A stretch of 64,000 nt of DNA from Singulisphaera acidiphila DSM 18658 (GTDB taxonomy: Bacteria > Planctomycetota > Planctomycetia > Isosphaerales > Isosphaeraceae), in the NCBI RefSeq assembly GCF_000242455.2, contig NC_019892.1:9000744-9064743 (forward strand). Direction: 5' to 3'. Of this stretch, positions 55,494 to 63,756 are shown piece after piece. The notes under the pieces are model-generated. The model made no database searches. It had not been told where the DNA came from and saw nothing but the letters and a program-made list of their open reading frames with translations. How positions within the stretch are numbered: the first letter of the stretch is position 1; each line of letters begins with the position of its first letter. The position numbers and the translations under genes are program-made.

Positions 55494-56600
55494 ATGCGTA
55501 TCGCGTCCTTCAACGTAGAGAATCTCTTCTCCCGGGCCCGAGCCTTAAATCAGGACGACTTCAGCGAGGGGAAGCCGATCCTGACCGAATTCAGCAAACT
55601 GAATATCCTGCTCGAAAAGCCCGTGTACTCTGCTGACGATAAGACCGCCATCCTCGAATCTCTCGACCGCCTCGGGCTGAGCGCGAGCGACGAGAACAAG
55701 TTCGCCATCCTCCGGCAGAATCACGGCAGCCTGATCAAAAGGCCTGCATCGGGTCCCAAGGTCGCCGCCGATGGACGGGGTGACTGGATCGGGTGGGTCG
55801 AACTCAAAACCGAAGCAGTCAATGAGATCGCCACCCAGATGACCGCAAAGGTCATCCAGAAGGTCAACGCCGACATCCTCGCGGTGATCGAGGCAGAGGA
55901 TCGGATTGCCCTGAGCCGTTTCAATGAACAGCTCCTGAAGCCTCTGGGTGCTGATTACGGCGGCATCATGCTCATCGATGGCAACGACGATCGCGGGATC
56001 GATGTGGGCCTATTCACAAGGGCTGCGAACAAGGTCGAGTCGATCGTGAGCCACGTCGACGACATGATGGGCACAACCCGGATTTTCAGCCGTGACTGTC
56101 CCGAGTTCACCGTCAGGGTGAGCGCAACCAAGACGATCCTCGTCATGGTCAATCACCTGAAGAGCAAGGGCTTCGGTGTCCCTGCACAATCGAACGCCCG
56201 CCGAAAGGCCCAGGCCAAGCGGGTACGGGAGATTTACGACCAGCGCCGCTCAGAAGGCGTCAAGTTCATCGTGATCATGGGCGACTTCAACGACACCCCG
56301 ACGAGCGATCCGTTGTCACCTCTCCTTGGGGCGGGCTCCGATCTTCGTGACATCACCAACCATCCCTCGTTCGTTGGCGATGGGCGGCCGGGGACCTTCG
56401 CGAATGGGACGGCATCGAACAAGATCGACTACCTACTCTTTTCCCCCGAGCTGTTCGCCAAGGTGACAAGCGGGGGCATCTTCCGAAAGGGTGTGTGGGG
56501 AGGGGTGAACGGGACGCTGTTCCCTCACTTCCCGGAGATGACGAAGGCGATTCACGCAGCCTCCGACCACGCAGCGATCTTCGCCGATTTCACTCTGTGA
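55494..56600 (+). CDS. Endonuclease/exonuclease/phosphatase family protein
   Basis: A 368-residue protein with AGGTGA five bases before ATG 55494. The fold is shown by MRIASFNVENLFSRA (first strand with Asn and Glu of the metal site), NADILAVIEAEDR, VMVNHLKSKG, VIMGDFNDTPTSDPLSPLL (the Asp-Asn pair) and a terminal ASDHAAIFADF (catalytic Asp-His). Members hydrolyse phosphodiesters in nucleic acids, phospholipids or small molecules. No signal peptide, so cytoplasmic. It is 55 bases after the GH13 gene and 92 bases before the FrnE-like gene start, all on one strand. Confidence 0.9.
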   Translation: MRIASFNVENLFSRARALNQDDFSEGKPILTEFSKLNILLEKPVYSADDKTAILESLDRLGLSASDENKFAILRQNHGSLIKRPASGPKVAADGRGDWIGWVELKTEAVNEIATQMTAKVIQKVNADILAVIEAEDRIALSRFNEQLLKPLGADYGGIMLIDGNDDRGIDVGLFTRAANKVESIVSHVDDMMGTTRIFSRDCPEFTVRVSATKTILVMVNHLKSKGFGVPAQSNARRKAQAKRVREIYDQRRSEGVKFIVIMGDFNDTPTSDPLSPLLGAGSDLRDITNHPSFVGDGRPGTFANGTASNKIDYLLFSPELFAKVTSGGIFRKGVWGGVNGTLFPHFPEMTKAIHAASDHAAIFADFTL

Positions 56601-56692
56601 TTGGCAAGAGGAGCCGTTCAATCTGTCGGTGGATTCCGAGAAGGGGTAACCTTAATCCCAGGGTGTGTTTCGGTGCCTGGGAGAGCGGCTTG

Positions 56693-57343
56693 ATGCTGAC
56701 CATCGACGTGATTTCGGACGTGATCTGCCCGTGGTGCTTCATCGGCAAGCGGCGGCTGGAGAAGGCCCTCGGATTGCTGGGACAGCCGGTTTCCGTCCGC
56801 TGGCACCCCTTCCAGCTCAACCCCGACATGCCAAGTGAGGGCATCGACCGGAAATCCTACCGCATCCAAAAGTTCGGGAGTTGGGAGCGGTCGCAAGAAC
56901 TCGACGCCCAGGTGGCCACGGCAGGTCAGGGTGAGGGGATCGTATTCAACTTCGACCAAATGACGAACACTCCAAACACCATCGACGCGCACCGGGTCAT
57001 CTGGCTGGCCGGCGAGCGTGGCTTGCAGGACGCGGTGGTCGAGGCCCTGTTTCAGGCCTACTTCACCGACGGGCGTGACCTGTCCGACCGGACCACGCTC
57101 ACGGCCGTCGCTGTTGGTGCTGGTCTCGACCAGGCGGAGGTAGACGCCCTTCTGACGGGCGACACGGGCCTGGATGTCGTCCGCGCTGGGGAACAGGAAG
57201 CCCGCCGTCTCGGCGTGTCGGGCGTGCCGTTCTTCGTCGTGAACGGAAGGCTTTCCCTGTCCGGTGCCCAGCCGCCGGAGCGATTCCGTCAGGCGTTCGA
57301 GCAGGTGGGCGAGACCGTGGTGAAGCCGGTACAGGAAGGGTGA
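56693..57343 (+). CDS. DsbA family oxidoreductase, FrnE-like
   Basis: A 216-residue thioredoxin-fold protein. ATG 56693 has GGGAG nine bases upstream; the open frame extends upstream through the end of the nuclease-like gene but begins with the motif only here. The start MLTIDVISDVICPWC holds the active-site C12-P-W-C15, and an all-helical insertion (about 60-150) and a final GVSGVPFFVVNGRLSLSGAQ (cis-proline loop VPFF) complete the DsbA/2-hydroxychromene-2-carboxylate isomerase-like family. FrnE-type proteins act as cytoplasmic disulfide isomerases in oxidative stress. No export signal. It is convergent with the AraC gene. Confidence 0.92.
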   Translation: MLTIDVISDVICPWCFIGKRRLEKALGLLGQPVSVRWHPFQLNPDMPSEGIDRKSYRIQKFGSWERSQELDAQVATAGQGEGIVFNFDQMTNTPNTIDAHRVIWLAGERGLQDAVVEALFQAYFTDGRDLSDRTTLTAVAVGAGLDQAEVDALLTGDTGLDVVRAGEQEARRLGVSGVPFFVVNGRLSLSGAQPPERFRQAFEQVGETVVKPVQEG

Positions 57344-57487
57344 GCGACGGGGTGGCTCGCCACGAGAGCGTCCCCCAGGTCATTCAGAGAGCCCGAACGC
57401 GAGGGGAACAATATGCCGGACACCGAACCAAATCGACTGGTTCGCCAAGCACATTTGACGGGGATCGGGCAATTATCGCTCCCCTCG

Positions 57488-58411
57488 CTAATGCGAAGTC
57501 ACCAGATCACGGCCACGACTGTATTGCCGCGGCGAACAGCCCATGACTCTCTTGAATGCGGTGCTGAAGGCGCTTTCGGACTCGTAGCCGAGCGATTGCG
57601 ATATGGCCGAGATGGGATCACCGGAGTTCTTCAGCCGGTCACCAGCCAGGAGCATTCGCCAGCGGATCAAGTAGTCGATGGGCGTCGAGCCGACGGTCTC
57701 CCTGAATTTCGCGGCAAAGCTCGACCGAGACATCCCGACTTTCTCCGCCAGCTTCTGCAAGGTCCAGGGATGGGCAGGGTCGGCGTGCATCGCGTGGATG
57801 GCCCCGCTCATCTGCTGGTCCGCCAGCGCGAAGAGCCATCCGACGCTCCCGCTCAAACCCTCCGCCAGATGCGCCCGCAGAGCCTGAACCAGCAACATCT
57901 GGGCGAGGTGCTGGAGAACCAGGAAGCTCCCCGGCTGTGGCTCGCGCAGTTCCTGCATCATCCGCTCGATGGACCAGCGTAACGCCAGCTTGTCCGATTC
58001 CTTCTTGATGTGGACGATGGGCGGGAGCATACCCAACAGGATGCCGGCATGTTTGCCTTCGAGACCGAAATAGCCGCCGACGCCGGAGACGTCGCCTCCC
58101 CCATTCCAGATGGCGATGCCCCCGTTCAACGGCCGCGTATACATCGTCCTGAAGTCAACGGGCGGCAAACCCAGGTCACTTGCGAGGCGGAAAGGCCGCC
58201 CCAGCGGCAGTAGGAAGCAATCTCCGGTCTTCAGGTGCACCGCTTCGGGAACGCCCTCTACGGCAAGCCAGCACTGGCCGGAAACCACTGCGTAGCACTT
58301 GATGCCTTCGTGCTGGGGGAACTGGAGTGACCAATCCCCACCGACATCGAAGCCGCCGCACATGGTGTTTTGCGGCTTCAGAAGGGAAAGCACTCCTGAG
58401 AGCGGGTCCAT
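57488..58411 (-). CDS. AraC family transcriptional regulator with cupin N-terminus
   Basis: A 307-residue regulator. ATG 58411 has AGGA about eight bases upstream. The N-terminal half is a cupin-type ligand-binding domain (SLQFPQHEGIKCYAVVSGQCWLAV; TGDCFLLPLGRPFRL). The last ~100 residues are the AraC double helix-turn-helix: TLQKLAEKVGMSRSSFAAKFRE and ISQSLGYESESAFSTAFKRVMG, with SPRQYSR closing. The gene is divergent from an NAD-dependent epimerase gene with a 116-base shared upstream region, the usual arrangement for a regulator controlling its neighbour. Its ligand is not known. Confidence 0.93.
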   Translation of the reverse strand: MDPLSGVLSLLKPQNTMCGGFDVGGDWSLQFPQHEGIKCYAVVSGQCWLAVEGVPEAVHLKTGDCFLLPLGRPFRLASDLGLPPVDFRTMYTRPLNGGIAIWNGGGDVSGVGGYFGLEGKHAGILLGMLPPIVHIKKESDKLALRWSIERMMQELREPQPGSFLVLQHLAQMLLVQALRAHLAEGLSGSVGWLFALADQQMSGAIHAMHADPAHPWTLQKLAEKVGMSRSSFAAKFRETVGSTPIDYLIRWRMLLAGDRLKNSGDPISAISQSLGYESESAFSTAFKRVMGCSPRQYSRGRDLVTSH

Positions 58412-58527
58412 AGGGTATTCCTGGACGATCGCAAAGAAAGATTGGACTCTAAAGCATAGATCGTCGCAGATCAAAAGCCTACCCTGGCGACCATGGGACC
58501 GAAAGTCGAATCCACGGAGGTTTTCCG
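58412..58527. promoter_or_regulatory. Shared divergent promoter region
   Basis: The 116 bases between the AraC regulator and epimerase genes must carry both start regions. I could not identify a confident -35/-10 pair or operator; the assignment rests on gene arrangement. Confidence 0.45.
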
Positions 58528-59424
58528 ATGCGTGTTTTCCTCACAGGGGCGACGGGCTTCATCGGCACCGAGGTCATCCGGGATCTCATCAAGGCGGGCC
58601 ACACGGTGCTGGGCCTCTCCCGCTCGGATAAGGGTGCCGCGGCGCTCGCCGTCGCCGGGGCCGAGGTTCACCGGGGTGATCTCGAGGACTTGGACAGCCT
58701 GCGGAGCGGCGCGGCGGCCTCGGATGGTGTGATCCACTGCGGTTTCATCCACGACTTCTCGCGGTTCCAGGAGGTCTGCGAGGCGGACCGGCGGGCCATC
58801 GAGGCGATGGGTGATGCTCTCGCCGGCTCCGACCGCCCCTTCGTCATCACCTCTGGGACCGGGATGGGGACCAAGGTGCCGGGCCAGCCCGCGACGGAGG
58901 ACCACTTCGACCCCAACCATCCGAACCCTCGCGCGTGCTCGGAGATCGCGGCGGAGGCGGTCGCCGACCGTGGCGTGCGCGTGACGGTGGTCCGCCTGCC
59001 GCAGGTGCATAACACGGAGAAACAGGGCCTCGTCACGCCAGCGATCGAGATCGCCCGCGAGAAGCGCGTCGCGGCTTACGTCGGCGACGGGCTCAACCGC
59101 TGGCCTGCAGTACACCTGCTCGACGCTGCCCCCGTCTTCCGACTGGCCCTTGAGAAAGGTCCAAACCGGGCGAGGTATCACGCGGTCGCCGAGGAGGGAG
59201 TTACGGCCAAGGCGATCGCGGAGGCCATCGGGCGGGGCCTGAAGATCCCGGTCGTCTCCCTGTCTCCCGAGGAGGCCGCCGGTCATTTCGGCTGGATGGG
59301 GTTCTTCGCCGGGCTAGACATGCCGGCATCGAGTGTGCTGACGCAAGAGCGGCTGGGTTGGCACCCGACGCAGAAGGCCGGGATGATCGAAGACCTCGAC
59401 CATATGAACTGGTCTGCGATTTAA
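58528..59424 (+). CDS. NAD-dependent epimerase/reductase (extended SDR)
   Basis: A 298-residue Rossmann-fold protein with GGAGG six bases before ATG 58528. The start MRVFLTGATGFIGTEVIRDLI has the G-x-x-G-x-x-G NAD(P) motif; LSRSDKG suggests NADP preference. DGVIHCGFIHDFS follows the fourth strand, and VITSGTG the fifth. The usual catalytic Y-x-x-x-K is replaced near residue 138 by a PRACSEIAAE stretch, as in atypical members that bind rather than epimerise. Divergent AraC gene is its probable regulator. Substrate unknown. Confidence 0.88.
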   Translation: MRVFLTGATGFIGTEVIRDLIKAGHTVLGLSRSDKGAAALAVAGAEVHRGDLEDLDSLRSGAAASDGVIHCGFIHDFSRFQEVCEADRRAIEAMGDALAGSDRPFVITSGTGMGTKVPGQPATEDHFDPNHPNPRACSEIAAEAVADRGVRVTVVRLPQVHNTEKQGLVTPAIEIAREKRVAAYVGDGLNRWPAVHLLDAAPVFRLALEKGPNRARYHAVAEEGVTAKAIAEAIGRGLKIPVVSLSPEEAAGHFGWMGFFAGLDMPASSVLTQERLGWHPTQKAGMIEDLDHMNWSAI

Positions 59425-59459
59425 GAGTTCCCGCCCGATCCGAGCTGAGACGGGGTACG

Positions 59460-59597
59460 CTACGGCGCTGTCGCTCCGTAGCGTAACCCGTCGATGAGCA
59501 GGTCGACCATCCGCCGGGCATGATCGAGCCCAACGTCGTGGGCGGGCGTGCAAAGGCTGGCGACCGCTCGTAGCAGGCCGTATGGCACGCGCACGGT
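59460..59597 (-). pseudogene. TetR family regulator, C-terminal remnant
   Basis: The last 45 codons of a minus-strand frame read VPYGLLRAVASLCTPAHD and then HARRMVDLLIDGLRYGA, the usual last helices of a TetR regulator (the dimerisation helices ending in a D-L-L-I-D-G-L pattern). The DNA-binding helix-turn-helix part is not present upstream, where other remnants begin. It appears to be a broken gene. Confidence 0.6.
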
Positions 59598-59799
59598 CGA
59601 ACAGGGCGCAAAAGAAGCCGTGCGGCTCGCGCTCATCGGCCCGGACGGACCGACGGGGACATTCTCGGACAAGAATGGCCGGGGGCCTTGGTGAGAGAGT
59701 CACGAGCGCGTGATCGAATGGGCTGGCACCTCGACGCTCCATGCCGAGGTTTGCGTTGGAAATTCCTACTGAGGTGGGGTGTCCTGGCCTCGGTGATCG

Positions 59800-60053
59800 C
59801 AATGCCACCGGCCGTCCCAACGACTCGTCGCCTTCCTGCTTCGTGCCCTTGAGAACGCCGCGATTGCCATCGCGTGGCCGTGGCCAAGCTCAAAATCCTC
59901 CTTGAGCCACGCGATCACCTGGCCTGCCTTGATGTCGGCGCGGAGCTTGCCGCCTGCCATGAACCCTTTCTCGTCGGCAAGCTTTCTGAAGTCATCCGGG
60001 CCTCTGGCGGTCTTCGCAGTGCAACCGAATGGCGCGGGCGAATCGCTGCACAT
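59800..60053 (-). pseudogene. DUF4287 gene, frameshifted remnant
   Basis: On the minus strand PDDFRKLADEKGF and then GQVIAWLKEDFELGHGHAMAIAA match the short DUF4287 domain. Near 59857 a single missing base moves the reading to another frame, where VLKGTKQEGDES continues the family pattern. The N-terminal start of the domain is also poor. The gene is therefore dead or decaying, between the TetR stub and the amidohydrolase gene. Confidence 0.65.
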
Positions 60054-60122
60054 CTAAATAAAATGCGTGCTGGCCGTGTGACGACGCCCCACCGCCATCG
60101 GCCCATCAGTCCCCGGCTCACT

Positions 60123-61088
60123 TCAGTCGGAGAGCTTCAGGAGCGTGGTGGCATTGCCGCGTTCGATCTTGGCACGAACGTCGGCGGGGAGGTCGAAGCT
60201 CGCCATGAGCTCGAACTGGGGGACGTCCTGGCCGGGCTTCAGATAGTCGGTGCCGAAGAGGAGACGATCGGCGCGGCGTATGAGGAAGCGCTGACCGAAC
60301 TCTTTGTCGCGTGCCAGCGCATTGGAACCGGAGCCGGCCGAGAGGTCGCCCCAAAGATTCGGGTGGGCCTCGAAAAGACGGTCGAGAGCGCCGCCGGGGA
60401 ACACCTTTCCCTTGGGGTAGCCGCCGAGGTCGGCCTTGGGAAGGTTCCCCGAAATCGAGGCCCAAAACCCGGGGCCGTGGCCGATGAAGGGGACGTTCGG
60501 GAAAGCCTTGAGGACGCGGGCGAGACCGGGCAGCCCCGACTCATCAGTGCCACGGATATCGTCAGAATGGAACAAGACGGGAAGCTTCAAGTCGTCGCAG
60601 ACTTCATAGACGGCCATCATCCTCGGCTCGTCGATCGGCAGGCCAACCTTGTGCTCGCCGAATCCCTTCGCCCCCTGGTCGACGTATTCCTTGAGCAAGG
60701 CACGAAGCCCCACCCGGCCTCCGCGATAACTCGTCCGTGGATCAATACAGCAGAACGGGACGAGCCGGTCGGGGTGCGCTTTGGCAGCGTCCAGGGCCAC
60801 TTCGGTCAGGTTGAGATAGCTCGATGACTCAGGCGAAACCAAGGGGAGAACGACCGCCTTGGCCACGTTGTGCGTGTCCATCCACGCGAGCAACCCATGG
60901 GTTGTGAGCGGCGGGTCGCCGTTCCAGGTCCGTCCCAGGTGGGTGTGCACATCGATGTAAGGTCCGCCGGCTGCGTCTGGCGTCGCGCGGGCCAGCGCTG
61001 CGGCGACCGGATCGAACGTGGCACCGGCCACGGTCGCGGCGAAGGTCTGCCGGAGAAACCGGCGGCGGCTTGTCGGGGGCAGGTTCAT
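60123..61088 (-). CDS. Amidohydrolase family protein (TIM-barrel), Tat-exported
   Basis: A 321-residue amidohydrolase (Amidohydro_2 type). ATG 61088 has AAGGA ten bases upstream and a twin-arginine leader (SRRRFLRQTFAATVAGA). Metal-site motifs are IDVHTHLG (His48, His50), VLFHSDD, IGHGPGFW and LLFGTDYL, in the expected order, so the site looks complete. Members are hydrolases or decarboxylases such as ACMSD-like enzymes; the substrate is unknown. It is predicted to be periplasmic. No operon partner is evident. Confidence 0.9.
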   Translation of the reverse strand: MNLPPTSRRRFLRQTFAATVAGATFDPVAAALARATPDAAGGPYIDVHTHLGRTWNGDPPLTTHGLLAWMDTHNVAKAVVLPLVSPESSSYLNLTEVALDAAKAHPDRLVPFCCIDPRTSYRGGRVGLRALLKEYVDQGAKGFGEHKVGLPIDEPRMMAVYEVCDDLKLPVLFHSDDIRGTDESGLPGLARVLKAFPNVPFIGHGPGFWASISGNLPKADLGGYPKGKVFPGGALDRLFEAHPNLWGDLSAGSGSNALARDKEFGQRFLIRRADRLLFGTDYLKPGQDVPQFELMASFDLPADVRAKIERGNATTLLKLSD

Positions 61089-61546
61089 CGGAAGATCTTC
61101 CTTAACAAGGCAGGGGCCAACGCCGTCCCGCGCGGAGATTCTCCGGTGCGATGCTCGGCCCGTCCGCCGCGGCTCCGCGATCGATGTTGGCGATCGAGAA
61201 TAACGTCGCGGCAGTCCCCTGTCTCGAGGGAATCGATCGACAACCGTGGATCACCCTCAAAGGAAAGTGAAAACGGTTTTACGCGTCCCCTGTCCCCCTT
61301 TCGCCTTACCCGAGTCGGGGATCGAACCGTCTTCGACACTGAATTTAGAGCGTCGCGCTCGACCTCGATCTTTCCCGATTCCATTGCCATTTCGACTCGG
61401 ACAGCAGCCTCACACAAGTCGTTGGAATCGCCGGCCATAACCGGACAAAGTTCTTTGAAAATTCGCCAAAATCCGCCAGAACACCCTGAATCGGACGGGT
61501 TCTGGCCATGTCCCGATCCAAAATCAAGGGCCTTACGAAGGTCGGA
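61089..61546. other. Intergenic stretch, no gene recognised
   Basis: About 460 bases. It contains GGTTCGATCCCC on the minus strand, like a tRNA T-arm, but no matching stem or acceptor arm, so it is not a tRNA. No coding signal seen. Confidence 0.5.
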
Positions 61547-61744
61547 TCACGATCGCGGCAAGGCACTCCCCAGGGCCGATCCCCCTCGTCTTCGCTTGCC
61601 CAAATTCTGAGCCACGTCGAGGATCTCGCTCCAGGTCGGGAACAACCGCCCGCTCTGCTTTTGATAATCCTTGATCGCCTGCATAAACTCCTGCTCGGCA
61701 GAGGGGGAGTTGGCGGACGAGGACGAGAGAGACCCGGAGGACAT
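61547..61744 (-). CDS. Conserved small protein, 65 residues
   Basis: ATG 61744 is preceded by AAGGAG about nine bases upstream. A Ser-rich start (SSGSLSSSSANSPSAEQ) leads to EQEFMQAIKDYQKQSGR, then LFPTWSEILDVAQNLGKRRR. The F-M-Q-A-I then S-G-R-x-F-P-T-W-S-E pattern resembles a small family I have seen in planctomycete proteomes, so I consider it a real gene; this is recollection, not a search. It may be a small regulatory or adaptor protein. The upstream sequence is AT-rich (61837-61868), consistent with a promoter. Confidence 0.65.
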   Translation of the reverse strand: MSSGSLSSSSANSPSAEQEFMQAIKDYQKQSGRLFPTWSEILDVAQNLGKRRRGGSALGSALPRS

Positions 61745-62040
61745 CGATGAAGCTCCTTGAGATGCAAAAGGCAGACGGCAGGCCACCTCGCCCGCCGGAC
61801 GTCCTACTAGGGATCCTCCACACCATCGCGGAGAACGCCTTATTAATCTTTTTACCAATTTTATTTCGGTCGTCTAGAGTCGATTTCACGACTTTTCGAA
61901 ATTATTTAAGCCAGCGGCATGGAGCGACGCGGATTCTCTACAAAACCGAAAAAATCATAAATGTCTACCAGCGGGTGCGCACCGAAGGAGGATCATGCCT
62001 CCTTCGGTCGGGCGGATTCGGCTTGGGCGGCTCGAACGCT
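61745..62040. other. Intergenic AT-rich stretch with hairpin
   Basis: Upstream region of the small gene. A hairpin ACCGAAGGAGG and CCTCCTTCGGT at 61981-62008 lies next to the repeat element. No coding gene was recognised. Confidence 0.5.
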
Positions 62041-62200
62041 GACACCCACGGACGATCGCTTGGGAAAGGGAAATTTTTTAACCACGAATGACACAAATCA
62101 CACGAATAAAAACAGCAAATCAAAATCATAAATTTACAAATACTTATTATTCTCAATTCGTGTAATTCGTGTCATTCGTGGTTAGGTTCCTCTTCTGGGA
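62012..62200. repeat. Dispersed inverted-repeat element, copy B
   Basis: Inverted arms at 62080-62098 and 62165-62183 differ from copy A (42252-42345) by one base in the left arm and enclose an AT-rich centre. The left flank (GGATTCGGCTTGGGCGGCT ... CGATCGCTTGGGAAAGGGAAA) is the reverse complement of the right flank of copy A, with about 24 extra bases inserted. Copy B is thus in the opposite orientation. Small direct repeats of TTCGTG are nested in the arm. Confidence 0.85.
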
Positions 62201-62344
62201 GCCGCCCCCCGAGTTCATCGAACGGTCAAGCGAGGTAATCCTTTATGTCTGAAGAATGGGTAGTAAGTCGAGCCGCAAATTCGTGGAAGAATTCCAAGGC
62301 CTGAGCCTGAATGAAGGGAGACAGGCTGATGGCCAGCCTGAAAC

Positions 62345-62390
62345 AAAAAAAATCGCGCCCGAGGGCTGACGAGCCCTTCCGGCGCGATTT
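62345..62390 (-). terminator. Terminator of hcp-like gene
   Basis: A perfect 10-bp outer stem (AAATCGCGCC with GGCGCGATTT) encloses an inner hairpin GGGCT/AGCCC. On the minus strand it is followed directly by a run of eight T. It lies 48 bases after the stop of the gene at 62438; a strong intrinsic terminator. Confidence 0.93.
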
Positions 62391-62437
62391 CCTACGTTTC
62401 GTCGAATCCATGCAAAGGCAAGCGGGCCGCACTCGAC

Positions 62438-62920
62438 TCAACCGCCGGTGTTGGTCTTCATGTCCCAATGCTTCTTGCCCGCCGACTTCGTGATCCCCTT
62501 CTCATCCTGGGCCAGGTAGTCGATCTCGACCTTCGAGTAGTTCAGACTGATCTGATCCATGGGGACCTCGCCCCCCTGCGACCCGCCGGTCTGGTAGCTG
62601 GAGACCAGCACGTCCGACAGCGTGACGACCATGAAATTTTGTTGCGTACCGCCCGCCTTGCGACAGGTTAATTTGGCTTCCTTCAAGTGCTTGCCATTGG
62701 CGCAGAAGAGGAAGAGGGTCGGTGAGGCCGAGTTATTCCGCATCACGAAGTGGAAGTCGTTCATCGAGACCTTACCGGCACCGGCACCGGTCCCGTGCGA
62801 GGAGGCACCAAGCTGGCTCGCTCCCCAGCTGAAGGACTCGATCTCGATCTCACCGGAATGAGACTTGTCTTTCGATTCGCCCTTGACATCCGTGATCTTC
62901 AGAAACATGTCGACGGCCAT
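62438..62920 (-). CDS. hcp: Hcp family type VI secretion tube protein, orphan
   Basis: A 160-residue Hcp-like protein. ATG 62920 has GAGGAG ten bases upstream; an in-frame ATG at 62929 sits too close to that site. The start MAVDMFLKITDVKGESKD is the usual Hcp first strand, followed by GEIEIESFSWGASQ, FHFVMRNNSASPTLFLFCANGKHLKEAKLTCRKAGG and QISLNYSKVEIDYLAQD, all standard beta-barrel features. In type VI systems Hcp hexamers stack to form the tube. No other type VI gene (tssB, tssC, vgrG, tssM) is in the window, so it may be an orphan exported through a system encoded elsewhere. Planctomycetes often carry such solitary copies. Confidence 0.9.
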   Translation of the reverse strand: MAVDMFLKITDVKGESKDKSHSGEIEIESFSWGASQLGASSHGTGAGAGKVSMNDFHFVMRNNSASPTLFLFCANGKHLKEAKLTCRKAGGTQQNFMVVTLSDVLVSSYQTGGSQGGEVPMDQISLNYSKVEIDYLAQDEKGITKSAGKKHWDMKTNTGG

Positions 62921-63258
62921 TGAAGTCATCTCCTCATGTCTTGGTTTGGCTTTGGTCCGGCCGGCCTTCCCTGCCGGACTTACCCTTGAGTACGCCATCA
63001 CCTCGATGTGGTGACGTGACTCTCGCCATTTATTTTCAAATGACGCGTGACGGAGCGAGAATGTCGGCGATTTTCGCGGGCGTCTCCCCAATGTCAGCCG
63101 GCGCCAGACATGCCCTTGCCATTAACCACGGCCTGCGGTAGCGTTCACATCATCGCGAACCCCATGCGATTCCCCCCTATCGGCTTCGCGCATCGTCGCG
63201 TCTCAATCGTCGAGGCGCAATGAAGACGTTCCCAAATCGCACATGAGGCCTACTCGAA
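62921..63258. other. Intergenic stretch, no gene recognised
   Basis: About 340 bases between the divergent Hcp gene and the small plus-strand gene. It must hold their promoters, but no clear motif was found. Confidence 0.45.
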
Positions 63259-63528
63259 ATGCTCGTCCAACACAAAAAGGCCTGGTTCCAGGTCGACAAA
63301 TACTCCACCTATAACGCCAAGACCAAAGAACTCACGAGCACCAACGGCTTCGTCTGCTTCGTCTTCTTCGACGTCGACGAAGACCCGAGAGCAGGTTCCC
63401 TTGCCACGCTCGAATGCCTCGGCCCCATCCGAACCGGCAGCGGCGGGCCACCCCGGGTCTTTGCCACCGAGCAGGAAGCGGTCAACGCAGGTGTCGACTT
63501 CATGGAGCGGGAATCGGGGCATCATTGA
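63259..63528 (+). CDS. Small hypothetical protein, 89 residues
   Basis: ATG 63259, with GAGGCC about ten bases upstream, starts MLVQHKKAWFQVDKYSTYNA, followed by TSTNGFVCFVFFDVDEDPRAG. The sequence has the natural mix of strands and charge of a small cytoplasmic domain, and ends EQEAVNAGVDFMERESGHH. A competing minus-strand frame over the same bases looks less protein-like. No family is recognised and no neighbour helps. Confidence 0.5.
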   Translation: MLVQHKKAWFQVDKYSTYNAKTKELTSTNGFVCFVFFDVDEDPRAGSLATLECLGPIRTGSGGPPRVFATEQEAVNAGVDFMERESGHH

Positions 63529-63756
63529 TCGCAGCCAAGCCAAGACTTCAGCAATTTCTCACTTAATTTTGTTGTCAAATTCAACCTCTGAGGCACAGCC
63601 ACCAACCCCAGGAATTTCGCCACGGACAATACGGGCAATACAAAAGGATAACGAAGTGAATTAATACCAAGCATGATTGAATTCACTTCTTTCCTGTAAT
63701 CTCCGTACTTTCCGTGGCGAGACTCTCCTGACATTCTCAGATTAGACTTTCGGACC

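Noticed and set aside
61310..61340. tRNA-like T-arm GGTTCGATCCCC
   Set aside because: No acceptor stem, anticodon arm or D-arm could be built around it; the T stem itself does not pair.
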